64,000 nucleotides of DNA from Streptomyces changanensis. Its GTDB lineage: Bacteria; Actinomycetota; Actinomycetes; Streptomycetales; Streptomycetaceae. The stretch spans positions 3,410,001 to 3,474,000 of the forward strand of contig NZ_CP102332.1 in the NCBI RefSeq assembly GCF_024600715.1, written 5' to 3'. The position numbers and the translations under genes were made by a program. Each line of letters begins with the position of its first letter. Within the stretch, counting starts at the first letter, position 1. Below are positions 19,012-28,019 of the stretch, piece by piece. The notes below the pieces were generated by a model, which saw only the letters and a list, made by a program, of their open reading frames with translations, did not search any database and was not told the DNA's origin.

Positions 19012-22000
19012 ATGTTTCACGTGAAACCGATCGATCCGCGTCTGCTCCGGTACGCCGGAGCCACCCGTCTCTTCCTCGCGACGGTGGTCCTCCTCGGGCT
19101 GGCCGGGGCGGCGCTCGTGGTCGCCCAGGCGATGCTCATCGCCGAGATCGTCGTCGGGGCGTTCCAGCAGGGGTTGGACGTCCGTGACCTCACCCTGCCG
19201 CTGACGTTGCTCGCGGCGGTCGCCGCCGGCCGCGCCCTCGTGGCGTGGTCGACGGAACTGGCCGCCCACCGGGCCAGTGCCGCCGTCAAGTCCGAGTTGC
19301 GGGACCGGCTGCTGGAACGGGCGGCGGCCCTCGGCCCCGGCTGGCTGAGCGGTCAGCGGACCGGGTCGCTCGTGGCGCTGGCCACACGCGGCGTGGACGC
19401 GCTGGACGACTACTTCGCCCGTTACCTGCCGCAGCTCGGCCTGGCCGTGGTCGTCCCCGTCGCCGTCCTCGCGCGCATCGTGACCGAGGACTGGGTGTCG
19501 GCGGCCATCATCGTGGTGACCCTGCCGCTGATCCCGCTCTTCATGGTCCTCATCGGCTGGGCCACCCAGGCCCGCATGGACCGGCAGTGGCGGCTGTTGT
19601 CACGGCTGTCGGGCCACTTCCTCGACGTGGTGGCCGGGCTCCCGACCCTGAAGGTATTCGGCCGGGCGAAGGCCCAGGCCGAATCCATCCGGACGATCAC
19701 CTCGCAGTACCGGCAGGCGACGCTCCGCACCCTGCGGATCGCCTTCCTGTCCTCCTTCGCGCTGGAGTTGCTCGCCACGCTCTCGGTGGCCCTGGTCGCC
19801 GTCGGGATCGGCATGCGCCTGGTCCACGGCACGCTCGACCTGTACACCGGCCTGGTCATCCTCATCCTGACGCCGGAGGCATACCTCCCGCTGCGCCAGG
19901 TCGGTACGCAGTACCACGCGGCGGCGGAGGGCCTGTCGGCCGCCGAGGAGGTCTTCGCGGTCCTGGAGACACCCGTGCGGGAGGGCGGTACGGCCGTCCT
20001 GCCCGCAGGACCGGTCCGCATCGCGCTCGACGCGGTGACCGTACGCCACGAGGGGCGGGCGAAACCCTCGCTGGACCGCGCCTCGCTCGTCGTCGGCCCC
20101 GGGGAGACGGTGGCCCTGGTCGGACCGAGCGGGGTCGGCAAGTCGACGCTGCTGGACGTGGTGCTGGGCTTCACCGCACCGGAGTCGGGGAGCGTGCGGA
20201 TCGGTGGCGTCGACCTCGCCGACCTGGACCCCGAGCGGTGGCGCGAACGCGTGGCCTGGGTGCCCCAGCGCCCCTACCTCTTCGCCGGGACCCTCGCGGA
20301 CAACGTCCGCCTGGCCAGGCCGGACGCGGACGACGACGCCGTACGGGCCGCGCTGCGCGAGGCCGGCGCGGACTTCGTCGGTGAACTGCCGGACGGCGTC
20401 GGCACGGTACTCGGCGAGGACGGCGCCGGTCTGTCGGCCGGGCAGCGGCAGCGACTCGCCCTCGCCCGGGCGTTCCTGGCCGACCGGCCGGTGGTGCTGC
20501 TCGACGAGCCGACCGCCGCCCTGGACGGTGGCACGGAAGAGGCCGTGGTGCGGGCGGTACGCCGCCTCACAGCGGGCCGGACGGTCCTCCTGGTCGTGCA
20601 CCGGCCCGCCCTCCTCGCCGTCGCCGACCGCGTGGTCGCGCTGCGGTCCGGCACGCCGGAGGACCGACCCGCGGCGGCGGGTCCGGCCGTACCGGCGGCG
20701 GGTCCGGCCGTACCGGCGGCGGGTCCGGCCGCGGCGGATGCGGATCAGGCCGTGCTGGAGACCCGCGTGCCCGGTTCCGGCGCGCGCCCCGGTGGCGGGG
20801 CCGTGCCGGGATCCGGCGGCCCGTCGGCCGGCGGCGTGCGGGACGTCGGGGCGGACATGGTCGACGACGCGTTCGGCGTCGTGGGCGGCCTGTTCGGGGG
20901 GCAGCCGGCTCCCCGTCCCGAACCGGCCACCACCCCCACCGCCCGCACCACTCCCGCCGGCCCGCAGGACGGCAGGAGGGTGCCGGCGCGGATCCGGGCG
21001 ATGGCGGGGGAACTGCGGGGCAGGCTCGCCTTGGCGCTGCTCCTCGGCAGCCTCGCCCTCGGGTCGGCCGTCGGCCTCATGGCGGTCTCCGGCTGGCTCA
21101 TCTCCCGGGCCTCCGAACAGCCGCCCATCCTCCACCTGATGGTCGCCGTCACGGCGACGCGCGCCTTCGGCACCGGTCGGGCCGTCTTCCGCTACGCCGA
21201 GCGGCTGGTCTCGCACGACGCCGTGCTGCGCATGCTCGCCGACCTCCGCGTGGCCGCCTACCGGCGCCTGGAGCGGATCGCACCCGCCGGTCTGCGCCGG
21301 ACCGGGCGCGGCGACCTGCTCTCGCGGCTCGTCTCCGACGTCGACGCCCTCCAGGACTACTGGCTGCGCTGGCTGCTGCCCGCCGGTACGGCCGTCCTGG
21401 TGGGGGCCGGCGCGGTCGGGTTCACGGCGTGGCTGCTGCCCGGGGCGGGGGCGGTGCTTGCCGTGGGCCTCGTCGTCGCGGGCGTCGCCGCCCCGGCGCT
21501 GGGCGGTGCCGTCGCCCGCCGCGCCGAGCGGCGGCTCGCGCCGGCACGCGGTCTGCTGGCCACCCGGGTCGTCGACCTGCTGCGCGGCTGCGCCGAGCTG
21601 ACCGTGGCGGGCGCGGTGCGCGGGCGCGTCGAGCGCACGCGCGAGGCCGACGGGACGCTCACCCGGATCGCCGCCCGGCAGTCCGCCGCGACGGCGCTCG
21701 GCGGTGGGCTCATCGCACTGACGGCGGGGCTGACCGTGGCGGCCGCCGCGCTCGTCGGCGTCCAGGCCGTCCGCGACGGTCGCCTCGACGGGGTGGCGCT
21801 CGCCGTCGTCGTCCTCCTCCCGCTCGCCGCGTTCGAGGCGGTGACGGGCATGCCGTCGGCCGTGCAGTACCGGCAGCGCGTACGGCGCAGCGCCGAGCGG
21901 GTCTTCGAGGTGCTCGACGCGCCGCTGCCCGTCGCGGAGCCGGAGTCCCCCGCCCCGCCGCCCGCGAGCCCTTTCCCGCTGGAGCTGAACGGGATCGCGG

Positions 22001-22752
22001 CACGCCACCCGGGCCAGGACCGGGACGCCCTCGCCGCGTTCGACCTGCGCCTGGAGGCGGGGCGGCGCGTCGCCGTCGTCGGCGCCTCCGGGGCCGGCAA
22101 GACGACCCTCGCGCAGGTGCTGCTGCGGTTCCTGGAGACCGGCGCCGGCACGTACCGCCTCGGCGGTGTCGACGCGTCGACGCTCGACGGGGACGACGTA
22201 CGCCGGTTCGTCGGGCTCTGCGCCCAGGACGCCCACCTCTTCGACAGCACCATCCGGGAGAACCTCCGGCTCGCCCGGACCGGCGCCGACGACGACGAAC
22301 TGCGGCGGGCCCTCGCCGGGGCCCGGCTCCTGGAGTGGGTGGAATCCCTGCCGGACGGCTTGGACACCCTGGTCGGCGAGCACGGCGCGCGGCTCTCCGG
22401 CGGCCAGCGGCAGCGCCTCGCCCTCGCCCGGGCGCTCCTCGCCGACTTCCCGGTCCTCGTCCTCGACGAGCCCGCCGAGCACCTCGACCTGGCCACGGCC
22501 GACGCGCTCACCGACGACCTGCTGCGGGCGACGCACGGCCGCACCACGCTCCTCATCACGCACCGGCTGCACGGGCTCGACGCGGTCGACGAGGTCCTCG
22601 TCCTCGCGGGCGGCCGGGTCGTGCAGCGGGGCCCGTACGCGGAGCTCGTCGCCGTCGACGGACCGCTGCGGCGGATGCGGGACCGCGAGCGCGCGGCGGA
22701 CGACCTCCGTCACGCCGCCGGTGACGCGTCGCCGGCTCCCCGCGGCCGGTAG
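19012..22752 (+). CDS. cydCD: Fused CydD-CydC ABC transporter
   Basis: Single 1,246-residue polypeptide containing both halves of the CydDC exporter needed to assemble cytochrome bd; most bacteria have two genes, and the fusion is usual in Streptomyces. Half 1: membrane domain about 15-310, Walker A GPSGVGKST, signature LSAGQRQRLALARAF. A Pro/Ala/Gly-rich linker of about 100 residues follows, with an 18-nt DNA repeat near 20674-20733 encoding GPAVPAA units. Half 2: membrane domain, Walker A GASGAGKTT, signature LSGGQRQRLALARAL. The ATG at 19012 lies within a parS site, so the protein begins MFHVKP. The ribosome site is modest (GGCAGGGG). Confidence 0.95.
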   Translation: MFHVKPIDPRLLRYAGATRLFLATVVLLGLAGAALVVAQAMLIAEIVVGAFQQGLDVRDLTLPLTLLAAVAAGRALVAWSTELAAHRASAAVKSELRDRLLERAAALGPGWLSGQRTGSLVALATRGVDALDDYFARYLPQLGLAVVVPVAVLARIVTEDWVSAAIIVVTLPLIPLFMVLIGWATQARMDRQWRLLSRLSGHFLDVVAGLPTLKVFGRAKAQAESIRTITSQYRQATLRTLRIAFLSSFALELLATLSVALVAVGIGMRLVHGTLDLYTGLVILILTPEAYLPLRQVGTQYHAAAEGLSAAEEVFAVLETPVREGGTAVLPAGPVRIALDAVTVRHEGRAKPSLDRASLVVGPGETVALVGPSGVGKSTLLDVVLGFTAPESGSVRIGGVDLADLDPERWRERVAWVPQRPYLFAGTLADNVRLARPDADDDAVRAALREAGADFVGELPDGVGTVLGEDGAGLSAGQRQRLALARAFLADRPVVLLDEPTAALDGGTEEAVVRAVRRLTAGRTVLLVVHRPALLAVADRVVALRSGTPEDRPAAAGPAVPAAGPAVPAAGPAAADADQAVLETRVPGSGARPGGGAVPGSGGPSAGGVRDVGADMVDDAFGVVGGLFGGQPAPRPEPATTPTARTTPAGPQDGRRVPARIRAMAGELRGRLALALLLGSLALGSAVGLMAVSGWLISRASEQPPILHLMVAVTATRAFGTGRAVFRYAERLVSHDAVLRMLADLRVAAYRRLERIAPAGLRRTGRGDLLSRLVSDVDALQDYWLRWLLPAGTAVLVGAGAVGFTAWLLPGAGAVLAVGLVVAGVAAPALGGAVARRAERRLAPARGLLATRVVDLLRGCAELTVAGAVRGRVERTREADGTLTRIAARQSAATALGGGLIALTAGLTVAAAALVGVQAVRDGRLDGVALAVVVLLPLAAFEAVTGMPSAVQYRQRVRRSAERVFEVLDAPLPVAEPESPAPPPASPFPLELNGIAARHPGQDRDALAAFDLRLEAGRRVAVVGASGAGKTTLAQVLLRFLETGAGTYRLGGVDASTLDGDDVRRFVGLCAQDAHLFDSTIRENLRLARTGADDDELRRALAGARLLEWVESLPDGLDTLVGEHGARLSGGQRQRLALARALLADFPVLVLDEPAEHLDLATADALTDDLLRATHGRTTLLITHRLHGLDAVDEVLVLAGGRVVQRGPYAELVAVDGPLRRMRDRERAADDLRHAAGDASPAPRGR
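19014..19027. promoter_or_regulatory. parS site over the cydCD start codon
   Basis: Exact GTTTCACGTGAAAC. Its first base is the G of the cydCD ATG, so it encodes the first residues (FHVK). Confidence 0.9.
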
Positions 22753-22890
22753 CGGGCGAGGGGTACCGGCGGCTGCGTACCGGCGGTCGGCGTACCGGCG
22801 CTACTCGTGCCACCGGGGGGTGCGGGGATGGGCCGGACGGCCGTACGGCTGTAGGCCGGTCGGCGGTACGGCGCCGTTCGGCGCGGCGAG

Positions 22891-24171
22891 ATGCCGGGGA
22901 TGGCGCGGCGGAAGGGTGACGATCCCGGGATGCGCCCTCCCCACGGTCGGCGGCCACTGCTCGGGTCGGTGCCCGCCGCGCTGGTCACCCTGCTCGCCCT
23001 CGCCCTGCCGTTCGCCCACCCCTCCCCCGCCGCGGCGCTCACGGCCGGGACCGTCGGCACCGGCGGTCCCGGCCGGTTCGACGGGCCGTCGCCGGGCGCC
23101 GAGGTGTCGCGGCTGCTCGACGAGGCGGCCCGGATCACCGCCGCGTACGAGCGGGGACGGCGCGGCGCCGCCGCCCAGCAGGTCAAGGCCGACCGCCTCC
23201 AGGCGGAGCTGGCCCGCACCCGACGCGAACTCGCCGCCCTGAACCGACGCGTCGGCGAGCTGGCCCGGGCCCAGTACCGGACGGGCGGCTCCGTCGCGGT
23301 GGCGGCGTCGCGTCTGCTCCTCGCCGACGACCCGGAGGACGCCCTGCGCGCGCAGGGCGTGGAGCGACAGGCGGACGCGGCCGTCGACCGGCTCCTCACG
23401 CGTACCGCCCGGGCCGAACGGCGGCTGGCGGACGCGGCGGCCCGGGCGCGGGCGGCGTGGCGGGAGCTGGAGGAGCGGCGCGACCGGCTCGCCCAGGTGA
23501 GGCGGGACCTGGTGGCGCGTCTGGAGCGCGCGCGGTGGCGGCTCCAGGCGGCGGCGGACCGCAGCGTCGCGGCGGGCACGTGCCGGGGGGTGACCTCGAC
23601 GGCCCAGCCGGACGGCCCCGCCGCTCCGGCCCGCCCCGCCGCTCCGGGGGGCCTCACCGCGCCGGGGAGTCCGGGAGGGGCGGAGCCGCCACACCCGGCC
23701 GCCGCCGCTACGGAGGCCGCCGCCGGTACGGAGGGCGGCGGCGGTACCTGGGTGGCACCGGTGTCGGAGGAGGACGGCTACACCCTGTCGGCTCCGTTCG
23801 CCGGTAGGGGCCGGCACTGGGCGCACCGGCACACGGGGCAGGACTTCGCCGTGGACATCGGCACCCCGGTACGGGCGATCGGGGCGGGGCGCGTCCACTC
23901 GGTGGCGTGCGGGGGCGCCTTCGGCATCGAGGTGGTCGTCCGGCACGCGGAGGGCTGGTACTCGCAGTACGCCCACCTGGCGTCCGCCGCCGTGGCGCCC
24001 GGGCGGGCCGTCACCGCCGGGCAGCGCATCGGCCTGGCCGGGACGACGGGCAACTCGACCGGGCCGCACCTGCACTTCGAGGTGAGGCTCACACCGCACC
24101 TGGGCTCGGGGGTGGACCCGGTGCGCTGGTTGCGCGAGCGCGGGGTCACCCTGAGCGGCGGCCCGCGGTAG
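22891..24171 (+). CDS. Secreted M23 (LytM-type) metallopeptidase
   Basis: Putative peptidoglycan endopeptidase. A basic N-terminus and hydrophobic core (LGSVPAALVTLLALALPFA) form a signal peptide. Residues about 65-240 are Ala/Arg/Glu-rich and coiled-coil-like (LDEAARITAAYERGRRGAAA). A Pro/Ala/Gly linker follows, then an M23 domain at about 295-420 with the zinc motifs HTGQDFAVD and HLHFEV. 426 residues from the ATG at 22891; in-frame ATGs at 22900 and 22930 are equally possible. Its role is likely cell-wall remodelling in hyphal growth. The stop is 12 bp from the stop of the convergent HAD gene. Confidence 0.88.
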   Translation: MPGMARRKGDDPGMRPPHGRRPLLGSVPAALVTLLALALPFAHPSPAAALTAGTVGTGGPGRFDGPSPGAEVSRLLDEAARITAAYERGRRGAAAQQVKADRLQAELARTRRELAALNRRVGELARAQYRTGGSVAVAASRLLLADDPEDALRAQGVERQADAAVDRLLTRTARAERRLADAAARARAAWRELEERRDRLAQVRRDLVARLERARWRLQAAADRSVAAGTCRGVTSTAQPDGPAAPARPAAPGGLTAPGSPGGAEPPHPAAAATEAAAGTEGGGGTWVAPVSEEDGYTLSAPFAGRGRHWAHRHTGQDFAVDIGTPVRAIGAGRVHSVACGGAFGIEVVVRHAEGWYSQYAHLASAAVAPGRAVTAGQRIGLAGTTGNSTGPHLHFEVRLTPHLGSGVDPVRWLRERGVTLSGGPR

Positions 24172-24183
24172 CGCCACCCACCG

Positions 24184-25044
24184 TCAGGGGGCGGCGAGCA
24201 GCGTCTCGATGACGGCGGCGACGCCGTCGTCCTCGTTGGCGACGGTCCGGCCGGAGGCGGCGGCGACGACGTCCGGGTGGGCGTTGCCCATCGCGTACGA
24301 CGTGCCCGCCCAGGTGAGCATCTCGATGTCGTTCGGCATGTCGCCGAACGCGACGACCTCGTCGGACGAGATGCCCCGCTCGGCGCAGCACAGGGCGAGC
24401 GTGCTCGCCTTGGAGACCCCGAGGCCGCTCACCTCCAGCAGCGCGGTCGGGCTGGAGCGGGTGATCGTGGCGCGGTGTCCGGCGGCGGTGCGGGCCAGGG
24501 CGAGGAAACCGTCGGGCGTGAGGTCGCGGTGGAGGGCGAGCAGCTTCAGCAGCGGCGCGCCCGCCCCGGGCTCGTCCTCGTGGAGCAGTTCCTCGGCCGG
24601 TCCGACGGCGACGGACGCGTCGAGGTGGAGGGGCGGGTACTCCGCCTCGTGGCGGATGCCGTCGGTGAACTCCATGGCGAAGGCCGTACCGGGGGCCTCC
24701 CGCCGGAGGGTCGTGACGACGTCGCGCGCGGTCGCCCGGTCCAGGGGCCGTACCTCGACCATCCGCCGTCCGGCGTGCAGGTCGACGACGGCCGCGCCGT
24801 TGGAGCAGATGGCGAGACCGTGGCCGTGGACGTGCGCGCTGACGACGTCCATCCAGCGGGCGGGCCGCCCGGTGACGAAGAAGACCTCGATGCCGGCGTC
24901 CTCGGCGGCCGCCAGTGCGGCGACCGTCCGGTCGGAGACGGTCTTGTCGTCGCGCAGGAGCGTCCCGTCGAGGTCGGTGGCGATCAGGCGCGGACGCCGC
25001 CGCGCCATCGGTCGGCTGCCCGGGAAGGTCGTCGGTGAGGTCAC
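24184..25044 (-). CDS. HAD-superfamily phosphatase (Cof type)
   Basis: Haloacid-dehalogenase hydrolase of the Cof/YbjI sugar-phosphatase type, 286 residues. The nucleophile motif is DLDGTLL, motif II is VTGRP, the lysine is in VSKASTL, and motif IV is GDMPNDIEML. A large C2 cap lies between about residues 85 and 200. The GTG start at 25044 (VTSPTTFPG) is chosen because family members carry a short leader before RLIATDLDG; an ATG at 25008 is the alternative. A second, paralogous enzyme lies at 36364-37170. The substrate is unknown. Confidence 0.88.
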   Translation of the reverse strand: MTSPTTFPGSRPMARRRPRLIATDLDGTLLRDDKTVSDRTVAALAAAEDAGIEVFFVTGRPARWMDVVSAHVHGHGLAICSNGAAVVDLHAGRRMVEVRPLDRATARDVVTTLRREAPGTAFAMEFTDGIRHEAEYPPLHLDASVAVGPAEELLHEDEPGAGAPLLKLLALHRDLTPDGFLALARTAAGHRATITRSSPTALLEVSGLGVSKASTLALCCAERGISSDEVVAFGDMPNDIEMLTWAGTSYAMGNAHPDVVAAASGRTVANEDDGVAAVIETLLAAP

Positions 25045-25199
25045 GGGCCCATTGTCCCGTACCGGGCGGCACCCGGGTGCACGGACGTGCGAAAGGGTGC
25101 GCATCTGAGCCATCCGTGCCGCACGGGTGTGCGGAGGGGGAACACCCGGACAACACGGGTACGGGCGGTCCGCCCTCACCGGACCGGCGACTCGGTCCG

Positions 25200-26096
25200 T
25201 CAGCCGTTCAGCTGGGCCGGTGCCTCGGTGGCGATCCGTTCGAAGACGGCCTCGTCGGCGGCGAAGTCCGAGTCGGGGACCGGCGTGTGCAGGACGATCT
25301 CGTCGAACCCGAGCTCCGCGTGGCGCCCGGCGAAGTCCACGAACGCGTCCACGGACTCCAGCGGACGCCCCCGGTCCGGGGTGAAGCCGGTCAGGAGGAC
25401 CTTGTCCAGTTCGGCCACGTCCCGCCCGGCGTCGGCGCACGCCTTGGCCAGCCGGTCGAGCTGCTCGCTCAGGGCGGCCCGCGACTGCTCCGGCGTGCCC
25501 GTCTCGAACAGTTTCGGGTCCCCGGTGGTCACCCAGCCCTGGCCGTGCCGGGCGGTGAGCCGCATCCCGCGCGGCCCGGTCGCCGCGACGGCGAAGGGCA
25601 GCCGGGGCCGCTGCACGCAGCCCGGTACGTTGCGCGCCTCGACCGCCGAATAGTGGGCGCCCTCGTGGGTGACGGCGCCCTCGGTGAGGAGCCGGTCGAG
25701 CAGCGGCACGAACTCGGCGAACCGGTCCGCCCGCTCCCGCGGCGTCCACGCCTCCTGGCCGAGCGCCGTCGCGTCGAAGCCGTTGCCGCCCGCGCCGATG
25801 CCGAGGGTGACGCGGCCCCCGGAGATGTCGTCCAGGGAGATCAGCTCCTTGGCGAGGGTGACCGGGTGGCGGAAGTTCGGCGACGTGACCAAGGTCCCCA
25901 GCCGCATGCGCTCCGTCACGACAGCCGCCGCCGTCAGCGTCGGCAGCGCACCGAACCACGGACCGTCCCGGAAGCTTCGCCAGGACAGGTGGTCGTACGT
26001 GTAGGAAGCGTGGAAGCCCAGCTCTTCGGCCCGCCGCCAGATCTTCTGTCCCTCACTCCACCGGTGGATGGGGAGGATCACCGTGCTCAGACGCAT
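25200..26096 (-). CDS. LLM-class F420-dependent oxidoreductase
   Basis: Luciferase-like TIM barrel of the F420-binding subgroup, 298 residues. Signatures are MRLSTVILPIHRWSEGQKIW, YTYDHLSWRSF, LGTLVTSPNFRHPVTLAKEL and SGGRVTLGIGAG. F420 rather than FMN is inferred from similarity to actinobacterial members. The ATG at 26096 follows TCGGGGAC. The physiological substrate is unknown, and the neighbours (HAD phosphatase, KptA) do not suggest a pathway. Confidence 0.85.
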   Translation of the reverse strand: MRLSTVILPIHRWSEGQKIWRRAEELGFHASYTYDHLSWRSFRDGPWFGALPTLTAAAVVTERMRLGTLVTSPNFRHPVTLAKELISLDDISGGRVTLGIGAGGNGFDATALGQEAWTPRERADRFAEFVPLLDRLLTEGAVTHEGAHYSAVEARNVPGCVQRPRLPFAVAATGPRGMRLTARHGQGWVTTGDPKLFETGTPEQSRAALSEQLDRLAKACADAGRDVAELDKVLLTGFTPDRGRPLESVDAFVDFAGRHAELGFDEIVLHTPVPDSDFAADEAVFERIATEAPAQLNG

Positions 26097-26184
26097 GTCC
26101 CCGACGATACGCGTGTCCCGGCGGCCACGGCCGTGCCCGCACGCGCGCCGGCCCGGCGGCCGCGCGCGCGGCCGGCCCGAGCGG

Positions 26185-26742
26185 CTATCCCTGCCCGGAG
26201 GGCTGCCGGAACCGCAGGTAGCGGGGTGGTACGGCGTCGGTGAGCCAGACGCCGTTGGCGCTGACGCGGAACACGTGGCCGTCGCGGTGCATGGCCGCCG
26301 CGTCGACCGCCAGGACGACGGGCCTGCCGCGCCGGGCCCCGACCCGCCGGGCGGTCTCACGGTCGGGGGAGAGGTGGACGTGGTGGCGGCCCATGGGGCG
26401 CAGGCCGTCGGCGCGGATGGCGTCCAGGCTGGCGGCCACCGTGCCGTGGTAGAGGTACGCGGGCGGTTCGGCGGGCGGCAGGGCGAGGTCCACCTCGACG
26501 CTGTGCCCCTGGTTGGCGCGGATGCGGTCGCCGTCCAGGGCGAAGCGCTGCTTGTCGCTCGACGCGACGACGTGCTCCAGCTCGGCGCGGCTGAGGGGCA
26601 CGCCGTGCCGGGCCAGCGCGTGCAGGAGGTCGTCGACGGGGACCCAGCCGTGGGCGTCGAGGACGAGGCCGATCCGCTCCGGCTCGTGCCGCAGGTGCCG
26701 GGAGAGGTACTTCGACACCTTCACGGTGCGTCGTGCGTCCAT
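26185..26742 (-). CDS. kptA: RNA 2'-phosphotransferase (Tpt1/KptA)
   Basis: 185 residues matching KptA/Tpt1, which moves a 2'-phosphate from RNA to NAD+. Conserved pieces are VSKYLSRHLRHEPERIGL, the NAD-site YLYHGT, GRHHVHLS and the C-terminal VSANGVWLTDAVPPRYL. In yeast the enzyme finishes tRNA splicing; bacteria with no such splicing still carry it, and its natural substrate is not settled. The start ATG at 26742 lacks a strong ribosome site. Three DnaA boxes lie in the 135-bp gap just upstream, so DnaA might influence it (inference). Confidence 0.9.
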   Translation of the reverse strand: MDARRTVKVSKYLSRHLRHEPERIGLVLDAHGWVPVDDLLHALARHGVPLSRAELEHVVASSDKQRFALDGDRIRANQGHSVEVDLALPPAEPPAYLYHGTVAASLDAIRADGLRPMGRHHVHLSPDRETARRVGARRGRPVVLAVDAAAMHRDGHVFRVSANGVWLTDAVPPRYLRFRQPSGQG

Positions 26743-26800
26743 GGCGGCAGGGTGGCAGGGATCACTCCCGATCTGCCACCAAAAAATCGGCCTACAGGTT

Positions 26801-26855
26801 TGGTCCACAGCCAACTGGTGTTATCCACAGGGGTTTTCGATGATTCTGTGGACAA
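26801..26855. promoter_or_regulatory. Group of three DnaA boxes upstream of kptA
   Basis: TGGTCCACA (26801-26809, 8 of 9), TTATCCACA (26821-26829, exact) and TGTGGACAA (26847-26855, exact complement of TTGTCCACA) within 55 bp. The stretch is strikingly AT-richer than its surroundings and lies between the merR stop and the kptA start. Confidence 0.8.
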
Positions 26856-26877
26856 CGGGCACCCATCCCTCCCTTTC

Positions 26878-27843
26878 TCAGGGGCTCCCTTCCTCTTCGG
26901 GGGACTTCTGTGACGTCCGTGACCGCGCGGTGAGCGCGTCCATGGTCCGGGCCTGCACCTCCCGTTCGGCCGCGGCGGCAATGAAGGCCGGCGCGGCCGC
27001 CGTGCCCACCAGCCGGTCCACCGCCCGCACCGTCGCGGCGGGCAGGACGACGGAGCGCGCCTCGTCCTCCCGCTCCGGCGGCCCGCCCGGGGCCAGGTGC
27101 TGCTGGAGGTGGCGGGTCGCGAGGAGCCGCATCGCCCGGGCCAGTTCGGCGTCGACGGTCTGCTGGGCGAGCGGCCGCAGCCGGCGTACCAGGGCCGCCG
27201 CCTCCGCCGCGTCGGCGTCCTTCGGGGGCAGGTGCCCCAGGTAGCGGGCGAAGACGTGCTCCGTGGTGAACTCCAGGAACCGGTGGGCGATGTGCTCCAC
27301 ATGCGTCCGCAACTCCCGCAGGTGCTCGGCGATGGCGAGGAGCGGCACCCCCGCCCCGTACAGCTCCACCGCCACGGCCAGCTCCTGCGGGCTGGGCACC
27401 AGGAACTCGTCGTCCCGCCCCGGTACCCGCTCCAGGACGCCCAGCGCGACGGCCTCCTCGACGGCCCGCTGGTCGGGCGTGCCGCCGAACGCCGCGTCCA
27501 GCTCCGCGCGCGTGACGCGGTCGGCCTGCTCGTCCGTCCACGGGCCGTTCACCTCGGCGACGAGGCCGAGCACGCCGCCGAGGCCGCGTCCGGTGTCCCA
27601 GGCCTCCAGCAGCTCCTTGATCGACGCCAGGGTGTAGCCCCGGTCGAGGAGGTCCGCGATCTGCCGCAGCCGGGCCAGGTGGGCGTCGCCGTACACGTTG
27701 GCCCGGCCGCGCCGCTCGGGCCGGGGCAGCAGCCCGCGGTCCTGGTAGGCGCGGATCGTCCGGACCGTGGCGCCGCTCAGATGCGCCAGGTCCTCGATCC
27801 GGTACTCGGCCGCCGGTGTCCCGCCGGCCGGCTGCTCGGACAC
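26878..27843 (-). CDS. MerR family transcriptional regulator
   Basis: 321 residues. N-terminal MerR winged HTH (YRIEDLAHLSGATVRTIRAY, QDRGLLPRPERRG) is followed by a long, mostly helical C-terminal region without cysteine clusters, so it is not a metal sensor of the classic kind. The start is set at the GTG at 27843: the GAGGAG ribosome site ends 5 nt before it, whereas an earlier in-frame GTG at 27849 lies inside that ribosome site. The effector is unknown. Confidence 0.87.
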   Translation of the reverse strand: MSEQPAGGTPAAEYRIEDLAHLSGATVRTIRAYQDRGLLPRPERRGRANVYGDAHLARLRQIADLLDRGYTLASIKELLEAWDTGRGLGGVLGLVAEVNGPWTDEQADRVTRAELDAAFGGTPDQRAVEEAVALGVLERVPGRDDEFLVPSPQELAVAVELYGAGVPLLAIAEHLRELRTHVEHIAHRFLEFTTEHVFARYLGHLPPKDADAAEAAALVRRLRPLAQQTVDAELARAMRLLATRHLQQHLAPGGPPEREDEARSVVLPAATVRAVDRLVGTAAAPAFIAAAAEREVQARTMDALTARSRTSQKSPEEEGSP

Positions 27844-27860
27844 GCTCACTCCTCACTGGC

Positions 27861-27988
27861 CGGGCCCTTCGCGCCGGCCCGGGCCCACGGTCCCGGGGCT
27901 CAGTACGGCCCGGGCCCACGTCCCCGGGCCCTTCGCGCCGGCCCCGGCCCACGGTCCCGGGGCCTTCGTACCGGCCCGGGCCTTCCGC
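27861..27988. repeat. 64-bp imperfect tandem duplication, GC-rich and palindromic
   Basis: Two copies of a 64-bp unit (27861-27924 and 27925-27988), each starting CGGGCCCTTCGCGCCGG and each carrying several GGCCCGGGCC-type inverted repeats. They lie between the merR start and the stop of the hydrolase-SDR gene. They may act as a terminator array for the upstream minus-strand gene. Confidence 0.75.
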
Positions 27989-28019
27989 CTGGGATGGTAC
28001 GGCCGCCCCGCCGGACGGC

